Part shown: positions 1-7,230 of the stretch, one piece after another
How positions within the stretch are numbered: position 1 is the first letter of the stretch
How the letters are laid out: every line of letters starts with the position of its first letter
Origin: Sulfurospirillum sp. UCH001
GTDB lineage: Bacteria; Campylobacterota; Campylobacteria; Campylobacterales; Sulfurospirillaceae
Direction of reading: 5' to 3'
Length of the DNA: 64,000 nt
NCBI RefSeq assembly: GCF_001548035.1
Contig: NZ_AP014723.1
Location: forward strand, 1,364,001 to 1,428,000
Notes under the pieces: model-generated
The model's database searches: none
Told to the model about the DNA's origin: nothing
The model's input: only the letters and a program-made list of their open reading frames with translations
Made by a program: the position numbers and the translations under genes

Positions 1-1020
1 ATCGACATCCTTCTTGTTGTTAATATGTTTTTGACAGGCTTTGATAGTCCAAGTCTCAATACCCTTTATGTCGATAAAAACCTCAAGTATCATGGGCTCA
101 TTCAAGCGTTTAGCCGAACCAATAGAATCTTAGGTGAGAAGAAGTCTCAAGGCAATATTGTCTGCTTTAGAAACCTCAAAAAATACACCGATGATGCCAT
201 AGCACTCTTCTCCAATAAAGAAGCGAAAGATATCATCTTAATGAAGTCGTATGCCTACTATGTTAAGGTGTTTAATAACAATGCTCAAGAGATGTTTAAA
301 ATCGCTCCAAGTGTTTCAAGTGTTGATTTACTTCCTGATGAAGAAGCACAGGCACAGTTTGTTGTTGCCTTTAGAGCGTTGATACGAACAAAGAATATCT
401 TAGAAGGCTTTAGTGAGTTTAGATGGTCTGATTTGGAAATGAGTGAGCAAGAGTTTGAAGACTATAAATCCAAATACCTTGACTTGTATGACCAGATGAA
501 AGGTCAAGGGATGGGCAAAGTAGGCGAAAAAGTCTCTATCTTGAACGATGTTGACTTTGAGCTTGAACTCATCCATAAAGATGAAATCAATGTCGCTTAC
601 ATCTTGAAGCTTTTAGCAAAATACGCAGAGGCAACACCTGAGGATAAACCAAAACAGCGTGAGAGTATCGTCAACATCATTAACTCTAACCCTCAACTAC
701 GAAGTAAAAAAGAGCTGATTGAAAAATTCATCGATACTACGCTTGAAGGCATTAGTGCCGATGATGTCGAAAATGCTTACGATACGTTTGTGGAGAGTGA
801 AAGAGAAAAAGCATTTGATGAGCTTGCAGAGAAAGAAAACCTACACAAAGAGGAGCTACGTAACGTCATCGATACCTACATCTACGATGGACGAAAGCCC
901 CTTGATGACGACATCGCTAAAACACTTCAAGTCAAACCTAAACTGTTAGAGCGCAATAAAATCTTACCTCGACTGTTGGATAAGATTATAGGGTTTGTCG
1001 AGACGTTTTATGAGAGGTAG
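1..1020 (+). CDS. hsdR: Type I restriction enzyme R subunit, C-terminal part (cut by window edge)
   Basis: This is the carboxy-terminal part of the motor/nuclease subunit of a type I restriction-modification system, which translocates DNA with ATP and cleaves unmodified DNA. The frame is open from base 1, so the start and the nuclease and Walker motifs lie outside the window. Visible are the helicase block MFLTGFDSP, then NTLYVDKNL and the arginine-finger motif QAFSRTNRI, a strong signature of HsdR. The remaining roughly 280 residues are the helical C-terminal domain that contacts the HsdM/HsdS core. Family members are about 1000 residues, so about a third is seen. The hsdM and hsdS genes are presumably upstream, outside the window. 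No frameshift or stop is visible in this part. Confidence 0.93.
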   Translation: MDILLVVNMFLTGFDSPSLNTLYVDKNLKYHGLIQAFSRTNRILGEKKSQGNIVCFRNLKKYTDDAIALFSNKEAKDIILMKSYAYYVKVFNNNAQEMFKIAPSVSSVDLLPDEEAQAQFVVAFRALIRTKNILEGFSEFRWSDLEMSEQEFEDYKSKYLDLYDQMKGQGMGKVGEKVSILNDVDFELELIHKDEINVAYILKLLAKYAEATPEDKPKQRESIVNIINSNPQLRSKKELIEKFIDTTLEGISADDVENAYDTFVESEREKAFDELAEKENLHKEELRNVIDTYIYDGRKPLDDDIAKTLQVKPKLLERNKILPRLLDKIIGFVETFYER

Positions 1021-1105
1021 ATAAAAGCTGTCTCTCACAATCACAAAGCCATAGATACTATAGCTCCCGTAATAAGGGTAGATTTTAGGTCTGCTCTGAT
1101 AATAA

Positions 1106-1330
1106 CTAGTAACCTCTGATTTTTTTATTAGAATATTGATATAAAAATGCCCCTGGAGCTATCATTATTATCATGGTAAGATAGTTAACAATATTGAATG
1201 GGTTTAACACACTTAACATAGCACTAAAGCCTTCAGCATACCATATTCCACCTAATCCAATAATAATACAAAGCTCACCGAGTATGACTAGTGTAAGTCC
1301 GAGCCCTCTTAATATTTTCCATATTGACAT
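1106..1330 (-). CDS. Unknown small membrane protein, 74 aa
   Basis: I do not recognise this protein. It has two likely membrane-spanning segments: residues about 8-30 (rich in L, I, G and V) and residues about 45-66 (after NPFNIVNYLT), with a short basic tail ending KKIRGY. Its ATG shares one base with the stop of the 133-residue gene upstream (TAATG), so the two are probably translated together. Both lie opposite to hsdR, in the variable block between hsdR and the recombinase, which suggests accessory function. The very hydrophobic composition means a role at the membrane; toxin, immunity or regulator roles cannot be told apart from sequence. Confidence 0.6.
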   Translation of the reverse strand: MSIWKILRGLGLTLVILGELCIIIGLGGIWYAEGFSAMLSVLNPFNIVNYLTMIIMIAPGAFLYQYSNKKIRGY

Positions 1331-1731
1331 TAGTTGATTCCCTTTATTACTAAAACTGTAGTTTGATGAATCGCCTCAAACATTTGTAATGACTCGTAGT
1401 AACGTTTATTTTCTACAGCTTCTTCAATAATAAACTTACCAGCACTTTTTCTTAAAGGATTATTCACAACTAAAACAAAAGCCAAAAGACCGACTGGTAT
1501 CCATCCACTAAAGCTATTGTCAGTAAAGAACCAAGCAATACCCATAATACATCCTATATACAAACATCCAAGGTATGAAAATAGCGACAAGTAATGAGCG
1601 TATTTACGAGCTTTAAACATATGGTCTATAAGAGGACTTCTAGGGTTCATTAGATTCATAGCTAAAGATAAATCTATGCTAATAGTTATCTCTTTATTTT
1701 GATATTTTGATTTTAATTCTTCCCATTCCAA
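1330..1731 (-). CDS. Unknown membrane protein, 133 aa
   Basis: I do not recognise this protein. A charged amino-terminal part (about 45 residues, MEWEELKSKY onward) is followed by two membrane segments at residues about 47-67 and 73-92, then a soluble tail of about 40 residues with several Glu and Lys. The start is the first ATG after the AT-rich upstream region, but no strong Shine-Dalgarno sequence is visible. It is translationally coupled by TAATG to the smaller membrane gene that follows. A perfect 9-base inverted repeat at 1761-1787, just upstream, could be its operator. The pair looks like cargo of the accessory region. Confidence 0.6.
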   Translation of the reverse strand: MEWEELKSKYQNKEITISIDLSLAMNLMNPRSPLIDHMFKARKYAHYLSLFSYLGCLYIGCIMGIAWFFTDNSFSGWIPVGLLAFVLVVNNPLRKSAGKFIIEEAVENKRYYESLQMFEAIHQTTVLVIKGIN

Positions 1732-2187
1732 GACATTCTCCGATATGATTTAAAGGTAAGATGATATGATTTTATATGTCATATCATGCTTAAACCGACT
1801 TATAAAAAATACTAAAAATATCTGAAAGGGCATATCAAAACGTCACCAATAGGAAATACCCCCGTATGCCCTCCCGTTTCATCCAAAAGTGTCTCTGTGG
1901 TGGACACTATGGAGAGGCTTTAGCATTTCAAGACGACTCATAAGTACCTCTAAACATCTCCACAGGCTCTCACAGAGCAAGGTTACACCAACACAGATGA
2001 TACTTCATCAAGTGAGTACCATAGTATCTCTTTGACCTCTACTTCATCTCATCAAAGGTTTATCTAGTTTATTAACTCTTAACCATCGTTATACATGATT
2101 GTATTTGTATTGTCTTATACTTGACATAGTATTTATAATCTGATAAAGTTTCAAGCAATAAATACGTTAAGTCTTAAAGGGTGTCAC
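1732..2187. other. Intergenic region, about 450 bases, divergent promoter zone with small repeats
   Basis: No convincing coding frame is visible. The left part holds the inverted repeat at 1761-1787. AGTGTC (1889-1894) pairs with GACACT (1903-1908) as a short hairpin. The phrase TCTCCACAGGCTCTCACAG at 1957-1975 recurs in shorter form at 3189-3202 and 5296-5314. A TATAAT at 2134-2139 is a plausible -10 box for the recombinase gene. Confidence 0.5.
1761..1787. promoter_or_regulatory. Inverted repeat, candidate operator
   Basis: ATGATATGA (1761-1769) and TCATATCAT (1779-1787) are exact reverse complements separated by 9 bases. They sit about 30 bases upstream of the start of the 133-residue membrane protein gene, a normal place for a repressor or activator site. 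No T-run follows, so a terminator is less likely. The binding factor is unknown. Confidence 0.4.
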
Positions 2188-2823
2188 ATGATAGTAGGCT
2201 ACATAAGAGTTTCAACAGATACACAGGTCACATCTAACCAAAAGAATGAGATATTAAACTACGCCCATGAGTTACATGTAAAGGTGGATAAGTTTATAGA
2301 TGTCACCATGAGTTCACGTAAGAACATGAGAGACAGACTCATAGATGACTTATTCACCTCTCTAAGCTTGGGCGATATGCTTATCATTAGTGAACTCTCA
2401 CGACTTGGTAGAAGCACTCAAGAGGTTCTACAGACCATTGAGAAGCTTATGAGTATTGGAGTAGAACTTCATATCATCAAACAGAAGATGGTTATTAACC
2501 CCAACAATAAGAATGATTTTGTCTCTAAGGCTATGATAACCCTTATGAGTCTCTTCTCTGAGTTAGAGCGTGACTTGATTAGTCAAAGAACCACAGAAGC
2601 TCTCAAGGCGAGGAAAGCTCAAGGGGTTGTATTGGGTAAACCAAAAGGGACAACTCAGAAGTCTAAGTATGATGCACATGTTGATCGTATTGTGGAGCTT
2701 CATACGCTAGGTTTATCTCTCAATAAGATTGTCTCAAACCACTTAGAACCTGTCATGGGTAAAGGGAATTGTAGTGTGGCTAGTTTATCTGTCTATCTCA
2801 AACGAAGAGGATTAGTTAAATAG
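2188..2823 (+). CDS. Serine site-specific recombinase (resolvase/invertase family)
   Basis: This is a small serine recombinase, which cuts and rejoins DNA through a covalent phosphoserine link. The catalytic block YIRVSTDTQ is at residues 5-13 with the nucleophile Ser9. Later conserved blocks are ISELSRLGRS (about residues 68-77) and FSELERDLISQRT (about 117-129), which belongs to the long dimer helix. LGKPKGT introduces the C-terminal DNA-binding part, whose last 55 residues fit a helix-turn-helix, though less clearly. At 211 residues the length is typical of resolvases and invertases, not the large phage integrases. It stands alone, transcribed toward the repeat-rich non-coding DNA that could contain its target sites. 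It may resolve plasmid multimers or mobilise the accessory region. Confidence 0.92.
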   Translation: MIVGYIRVSTDTQVTSNQKNEILNYAHELHVKVDKFIDVTMSSRKNMRDRLIDDLFTSLSLGDMLIISELSRLGRSTQEVLQTIEKLMSIGVELHIIKQKMVINPNNKNDFVSKAMITLMSLFSELERDLISQRTTEALKARKAQGVVLGKPKGTTQKSKYDAHVDRIVELHTLGLSLNKIVSNHLEPVMGKGNCSVASLSVYLKRRGLVK

Positions 2824-3483
2824 ACCAATCCTCAAAGCCTACAGAGAGCAAAAGGGGTCTTAAGGTGACTCGTAGCTCTCCTTGTGGTACTTCTACAACC
2901 TCACACATACTTTACACATTATTTTACATACTATTTCTAAAAGTGCCTATTTTAGGGCTCTCGTTGAGTTCACCCCCTATAGGAGAAATAAGGGCTCACG
3001 TAACAGACGAATAGAGTATCTCTCCAAGTGCCTATTTTAGAGCTCTGAGGAGGTGGTCGTGCTATAGGAGTAGAATCTATTAATCCTTCTATTTTCAATC
3101 ATAAACTATTTATCCTCTCTAGGAGTATCTTAGAGCCTCTTTACATCTCATCTACACAATGAAGCAGTCATTTATCGTTTGTCTCTCTGTAGGCTCTCAC
3201 AGGGCTATAAGTGACACCTATGTAAGTAGGAATAGTCTGTATCCGTTATAGTGTAAATGGGGACTGCCACCTATAGGGGAGAATCAAATATCACCTCATT
3301 TAAAGGGTGCTACAAAAGTGCCTATTTTAGGGCTCTCGTTGGGACTACCCCCTTATAGGAGTAAACACCCATCAAAACACACACTAAAAATAATGCTAGA
3401 GGTGAGTCTATTATCACGATAGATTGACCTGTAGTCTTCTTTCATAAACACATAATCAAAAACATGAAAGGAGGTTCTATACA
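2824..3483. other. 660-base non-coding region with dispersed palindromic repeats
   Basis: No plausible gene is visible. The region carries two identical 28-base copies and one diverged copy of a repeat unit, plus a half unit near 3258-3281. It ends with a strong Shine-Dalgarno sequence (AAAGGAGG) before the small ATPase gene at 3484. A replication origin, recombination site or array of regulator sites are all possible. Confidence 0.5.
2939..3361 (+). repeat. Dispersed direct repeats with paired palindromes
   Basis: A 28-base phrase containing CCTATTTTAGG is identical at 2939-2966 and 3314-3341. A shorter diverged copy is at 3026-3043. In each case a second dyad, CCTATAGG or a variant, follows about 20 bases on (near 2976, 3062 and 3352). 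A half unit with only the second dyad lies at 3258-3281. A related phrase in inverted orientation is at 5467-5483, on the far side of the insertion sequence. The uneven spacing argues against CRISPR. Confidence 0.7.
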
Positions 3484-3680
3484 ATGGAACTAAAACACAC
3501 AATCACTATCTATGATGCTGTCATGGGTAGTGGCAAGACTACACACATTATTCAACATATGAATAGTAACACACAGCACAAATACATCTATATAACACCC
3601 AACTTAGAGGAGTGTCAGAGGATTGCTGAATCCTGTCCGAAGTTGGACTTTAAGCATCCTAGTGATCTGTCAACACTTTA
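3484..3680 (+). pseudogene. P-loop ATPase/helicase, N-terminal remnant cut by an insertion sequence
   Basis: Sixty-five residues remain of a nucleotide-binding protein. The Walker A motif MGSGKTTH lies at about residues 15-22, followed by a strand-like YIYITPNLEEC, as seen at the start of superfamily 1 and 2 helicases. The start is an ATG with a strong Shine-Dalgarno AAAGGAGG about 9 bases upstream. The gene runs into the left end of the insertion sequence, which supplies a stop a few codons later (3694-3696). No Walker B or later helicase motifs are present on either side of the insertion, so the protein is not functional as an ATPase in this form. Confidence 0.7.
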
Positions 3681-3702
3681 TGATACACAGAAATAAATAT
3701 GT

Positions 3703-4572
3703 CTAGGCACTCATATCGTTTTGTAACAGTTTATTTTCAAAATCCACTGGTGACAAATAACCATTACTAGAGTGCAACCTCTGTCTATTATAAAACACTT
3801 CGATATATTCAAATATAGCTTGATTTGCTTGGCTCCTTGTTTCAAATTTCATATGGTGCGTAAGTTCTGTTTTTAAAGAATGAAAGAAACTCTCGGCAAC
3901 AGCATTATCATAACAATTTCCCTTAGCACTCATACTTTGGACGATGCCATATTCTTTAAGCATGGCTTTATGGGCATCGGAAGCATATTGACTGCCACGA
4001 TCGGTATGCCAGATGACACCCTGCGGAGGATTGCGTTTTTTAAGCGCCATAAAAAGCGCATCGTTGACAAGTGTTGCACTCATATGTGCATCCATAGACC
4101 AACCAATAACTCTTCTTGAATATAAATCAATGACGACAGCTAAATAGAGCCATCCTTCTTGTGTCGGGATATAGGTTATATCACCTACATACATTTGATT
4201 AGGAACTGAGGCATAAAAATCTTGTTGAATTCGATTAGGGGCAATAGCATAGGTATGATTGGAGTTGGTGGTAAGAACTCTAAAACGACGTTTATTGCGA
4301 CAACTTAGCCCAAGTTTTTTCATAATCCTTGCAATACGTCTACGAGAGACGATCAATCCATAGAGTTGTTCAAGTCTCTTTTTCATTCGGCGTGTGCCGT
4401 ACGTTTGATAAGTGCTAAGAAAAATATCTTGAATCATGGTGTTTAATACCATATCTTCTTGCCTCTCTATTCGAAGCCATCGATAATAACAGTTACGAGA
4501 AACCTCTAATAAATGGCACATGTGCGCAATATTGAATTCATTACGATGCTCTTTAATCCAGGCGTACTTCAA
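3703..4572 (-). CDS. IS3-family transposase OrfB (DDE integrase domain)
   Basis: This is the catalytic half of an IS3-type transposase, 289 residues, with an integrase-like DDE domain. The helical N-terminal part (HLLEVSRNCYYRW) is followed by the IS3 signature RRIARIMKKLGL. The catalytic acids are in VGDITYIP, in HTDRGSQY and in ESFFHSLKTE, all conserved in family members. The frame lies -1 relative to orfA, and the full transposase is expected to be the OrfAB fusion made by ribosomal frameshifting. The stop codon falls about 22 bases inside the left end of the element, as is usual. The length is normal and no internal stops are present. Confidence 0.95.
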   Translation of the reverse strand: MKYAWIKEHRNEFNIAHMCHLLEVSRNCYYRWLRIERQEDMVLNTMIQDIFLSTYQTYGTRRMKKRLEQLYGLIVSRRRIARIMKKLGLSCRNKRRFRVLTTNSNHTYAIAPNRIQQDFYASVPNQMYVGDITYIPTQEGWLYLAVVIDLYSRRVIGWSMDAHMSATLVNDALFMALKKRNPPQGVIWHTDRGSQYASDAHKAMLKEYGIVQSMSAKGNCYDNAVAESFFHSLKTELTHHMKFETRSQANQAIFEYIEVFYNRQRLHSSNGYLSPVDFENKLLQNDMSA

Positions 4573-4883
4573 TGAGCTTCTTTCGCGAAGAACGCCGCTG
4601 CCTTTTTTAAAATATCTCTCTCTATCTTCAACTTTGAGTTCTCTTTACGCAGTCGTCGATTCTCCTCTTCAAGACTTTCTTTGGGTGAACTATTGGTAGT
4701 TCGGTTCGGTAATTCAGAAATTAAGTGATGCTTTTTCCTATAGTCTCGTAGCCACGCATACAGTGTTTTATCACTCATCCCTAAATCTTGTGCTATTTGA
4801 TAGGCTGATTTTTCACTATTGAGGGCTAATTGTATTGTTGAGTTTTTAAACTCTTGAGTATATTTCTGAGCTTTGTTGACCAT
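4569..4883 (-). CDS. IS3-family transposase OrfA (DNA-binding subunit)
   Basis: This 104-residue protein has a helix-turn-helix (SAYQIAQDLGMSDKTLYAWL, about residues 26-45) and a leucine-zipper-like helix (LEEENRRLRKENSKLKIERDI) typical of IS3 OrfA, which binds the terminal repeats. Near its end, at 4608-4602 on the minus strand, is the slippery heptamer A AAA AAG in the correct phase, encoding LKK. A -1 shift there enters the orfB frame and would give the OrfAB transposase. Unshifted translation ends in KEAH and yields the regulatory protein alone. A leucine-rich shadow frame on the opposite strand is not a gene. Confidence 0.93.
   Translation of the reverse strand: MVNKAQKYTQEFKNSTIQLALNSEKSAYQIAQDLGMSDKTLYAWLRDYRKKHHLISELPNRTTNSSPKESLEEENRRLRKENSKLKIERDILKKAAAFFAKEAH
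4602..4608 (-). promoter_or_regulatory. Programmed -1 frameshift site in the IS transposase
   Basis: The minus strand reads TTA AAA AAG in the orfA frame, so the canonical slippery heptamer A AAA AAG is in phase. OrfB lies in the -1 frame and overlaps just downstream. This arrangement is the standard IS3-family means of making the fused transposase. Confidence 0.8.
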
Positions 4884-4933
4884 ATTATCAATCCTTCCTT
4901 ATTATGTAGAAATCTTATCATTTCTGTGTCCTA

Positions 4934-5241
4934 ATAAGTGTAGCCAGATCACAGGGCTACAATATGGTCTTATGACTAGAGCCCTTGTAGATAAATTCCC
5001 TATGAAGACATCACAGTGGCTTATCCTTCGTATGGGTAATCGTATCAGAGACCACATCTTAGGTGAAGGTCAAGACTGGAACAATGCCACTACAGCACAA
5101 CTTGAAGAAAGACTAGCACTGCAATCAAAGATTATGACTGCATGTGAGCTTTTAGATGATGGTATCAGTGAAGAGGAGTTCTGCAAGAAGGTGTTTAGAG
5201 TAAAGGAGCTTGACAGAAAAGAAGTACAAAGAGTAGCATAA
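4934..5241 (+). pseudogene. C-terminal gene remnant to the right of the insertion sequence
   Basis: An open frame enters from the insertion sequence and continues for about 100 residues (CSQITGLQYG, then TRALVDKFPMKTS, ending in EVQRVA). It is charged and helical and has no motif I recognise. It is either the distal end of the P-loop gene at 3484 or a different gene joined to it by an IS-mediated deletion. No Walker B or other helicase motifs are present, so if both fragments are one gene its centre is missing. An internal ATG at 4972 could allow expression of an 89-residue protein, but no good ribosome site precedes it. Confidence 0.5.
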
Positions 5242-5252
5242 TAAAAACCTGT

Positions 5253-5293
5253 GGTAGCTATGGGAATCCCTCATAGTTACCTTGTAGTTTTTC
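5253..5293 (+). terminator. Candidate rho-independent terminator
   Basis: GGTAGCTATGGG pairs imperfectly with CCCTCATAGTTACC across a short loop (5253-5281), followed by TTGTAGTTTTT. It lies directly after the remnant gene that ends at 5241, on the same strand. Confidence 0.6.
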
Positions 5294-5497
5294 TATCTCT
5301 CCACAGGCTCTCAGACACTTATAATCACCTATTTGTTTTCATTAGTTTTCTATAGTACGACCTCTAGTCTACTATTACACAAACCATTACACAAACTAAG
5401 GATTTTTTAGGTTTTTAGAGGGTACTATTCGTCTAGCTATCTTGTGTAAAGAAAGTCTTAAAGACTCCCTAAAATAGCCACTTATGAAGCATAAAAA

Positions 5498-5575
5498 TGG
5501 TCGGAGTGACGTGATTCGAACACGCGACCTCTACCACCCCAAGGTAGCGCGCTAGCCAGGCTGCGCTACACCCCG
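5498..5575 (-). tRNA. tRNA-Pro(GGG)
   Basis: On the minus strand the sequence folds into a full cloverleaf: acceptor CGGGGTG pairs with CACTCCG (one G-U), the D arm is GCGC/GCGC, the anticodon stem is CTACC/GGTAG around loop TTGGGGT, and the T loop holds TTCGAAT. The anticodon is GGG, read from loop positions 3-5. The CCA end is encoded (TGG at 5498-5500 on the plus strand). Its 3' end faces the accessory region at 1-5497, a geometry common for integrative elements that use tRNA genes. I could not find a second copy of the tRNA 3' end in the window. Confidence 0.95.
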
Positions 5576-5690
5576 ACGCATTCAAGAATTTGGATTTTAA
5601 CCAAGATAACCAAAAAGTTTTATTATAATAAGTGATCTATAATTAACGACACGATCGAATCATTTTAGAAAAAATCAACACTGGTACTCT

Positions 5691-7205
5691 ATGAAAGAAA
5701 TTCTCTTAACAACGTTTAACGCACGTTATACACATACCTCTATTGCGCAACGCTATCTTTTTGCAAACCTCGAAGAGCTCAAAGACAAAGCTAAGATTTT
5801 AGAGTTTGTCATCAACTCTCAAGTGGCGGATGCTGCAGAAGAAATTTTGAGGTATGAGCCTAAAATCGTGGGCATTGGTGCATACATTTGGAATGCGTTG
5901 GAAGTACAAGAACTCATTACCATCCTTAAAAAAGTAGCACCACAGGTTCTTATCATCTTAGGCGGTCCCGAAGCGAGCCATTTTCCACATCGTGTGGATT
6001 TTAGTGGTGCAGACTACATTATTCAAGGTGAGGGTGACATCGCTTTTTATACGCTCTGTAAAACACTCCTTGAGGGCAATATGCCAAGTGAACGTGTTAT
6101 CAAAGCACCCATGGTTAACTTAAGTGCCATAAAATTGCCATATGATTACTACACAGACCATGACATCAAAAACCGTTACTGCTACGTTGAAGCGAGTCGT
6201 GGATGTCCTTTTACGTGTGAGTTTTGTCTCTCATCGGCCGATAAAAAAGTACGTGACATCGAAATAGGGCGTTTTATAGGTGAACTTGAAAAGCTTTGGC
6301 AGCGAGGGGTGCGTAATTTTAAGTTTATAGACCGCACGTTTAATCTTAGCATTGAAAATGCGACCAAACTGTTAGACTTTTTTCTCTCAAAAACGGAAGA
6401 GTATTTTGTACATTTCGAAGTGATACCAGATCATTTTCCTGCTATCCTTCGTGAAAAAATAGCTCAGTTTCCACCTGCTGCATTGCAACTTGAAGTGGGC
6501 ATCCAAACACTTGATCCTGAGATTTCTAAAAACATCCATAGACGTTTAAATATCCCTAAGATAGAAGACAACTTGGCATTCTTGCAAGAGCAAACGCATG
6601 CGCATTTACATGTTGATCTCATTATTGGCTTACCAGGTGAAAGTTTGGAGGGGTTTGGACACAATTTAGATAAACTTTACTCCCTTACACAGTGTGAAAT
6701 TCAAATCGGCATTCTTAAAAAGCTTTCAGGAACGACTATCTCAAGGCACGATGAGATCTATGGGATGGTGTATTCCGATAAACCACCTTATGATATTTTG
6801 CAAAATGATTTAATTCCATTTAAAGAGATGCAAAAGATAAAGCGCTTTGCCCGTTTTTGGGATATGGTTTATAACAGCGGTAATTTTAAAAAGAGTGCTA
6901 CATTGTTATGGAAAGAGGGCAAAGTCTATGAAGGTTTCTATGCTTTTAGCGAATGGCTTTATAACCAAACTGAATCCACATGGCAAATCTCACTTGATCG
7001 TTTAGCTCAGCTTCTTTTTCGTTATCTTTGTGAAGAGATGGAACATAGTGAAGAGGAGATCAAAGCGCTTCTCATTGAAGATATTATGACGGTTCGAGGA
7101 CGTAAAATGCCTTCATTTTTACGTGAAAACTATGTGCCTCATGAGGAACAAAAAGAAGGCTACGCAAAACTCAATAAACGCCAGTTAAAACATGCCACAG
7201 TATAA
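5691..7205 (+). CDS. B12-binding radical SAM protein (DUF4080 family)
   Basis: A 504-residue cytoplasmic enzyme of the cobalamin-dependent radical SAM class. Residues about 1-140 form a Rossmann-like B12-binding domain with GIGAYIWNALE and LGGPEASHF. The radical SAM core follows with Cys172, Cys176 and Cys179 in RGCPFTCEFC, which bind the 4Fe-4S cluster that cleaves S-adenosylmethionine. LQLEVGIQT and DLIIGLPGE are typical later strands of the barrel. The C-terminal third matches my memory of DUF4080 proteins, whose substrate is not known. A TATAAT lies at 5624-5629. The gene is followed after 25 bases by a DUF445 gene with a strong ribosome site, so the two may be cotranscribed. Confidence 0.88.
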   Translation: MKEILLTTFNARYTHTSIAQRYLFANLEELKDKAKILEFVINSQVADAAEEILRYEPKIVGIGAYIWNALEVQELITILKKVAPQVLIILGGPEASHFPHRVDFSGADYIIQGEGDIAFYTLCKTLLEGNMPSERVIKAPMVNLSAIKLPYDYYTDHDIKNRYCYVEASRGCPFTCEFCLSSADKKVRDIEIGRFIGELEKLWQRGVRNFKFIDRTFNLSIENATKLLDFFLSKTEEYFVHFEVIPDHFPAILREKIAQFPPAALQLEVGIQTLDPEISKNIHRRLNIPKIEDNLAFLQEQTHAHLHVDLIIGLPGESLEGFGHNLDKLYSLTQCEIQIGILKKLSGTTISRHDEIYGMVYSDKPPYDILQNDLIPFKEMQKIKRFARFWDMVYNSGNFKKSATLLWKEGKVYEGFYAFSEWLYNQTESTWQISLDRLAQLLFRYLCEEMEHSEEEIKALLIEDIMTVRGRKMPSFLRENYVPHEEQKEGYAKLNKRQLKHATV

Positions 7206-7230
7206 TGGCGCTTTTTTATAAGGAGGAAGA

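Larger units (their letters stand above)
3681..4933 (-). mobile_element. IS3-family insertion sequence
   Basis: The element carries the two overlapping frames of the IS3 family, orfA and orfB, on the minus strand. The ends are imperfect inverted repeats that share ACACAGAAAT: left TGATACACAGAAAT at 3681-3694 and right, read on the minus strand, TAGGACACAGAAAT ending at 4933. I see no matching target-site duplication (ACTTTA on the left, ATAAGT on the right), which suggests that a rearrangement or adjacent deletion followed insertion. Both transposase frames are intact, so the element could still move. The exact outer bases are uncertain by a few positions. Confidence 0.85.

Noticed and set aside
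2939-3361. Possible CRISPR array
   Set aside because: Only two or three repeat copies, with spacings of about 85 and 290 bases, no uniform spacers and no cas genes nearby.
5498-5575. Attachment-site duplication at tRNA-Pro
   Set aside because: I could not find a second copy of the tRNA 3' end in the window, so only the geometry supports integration.
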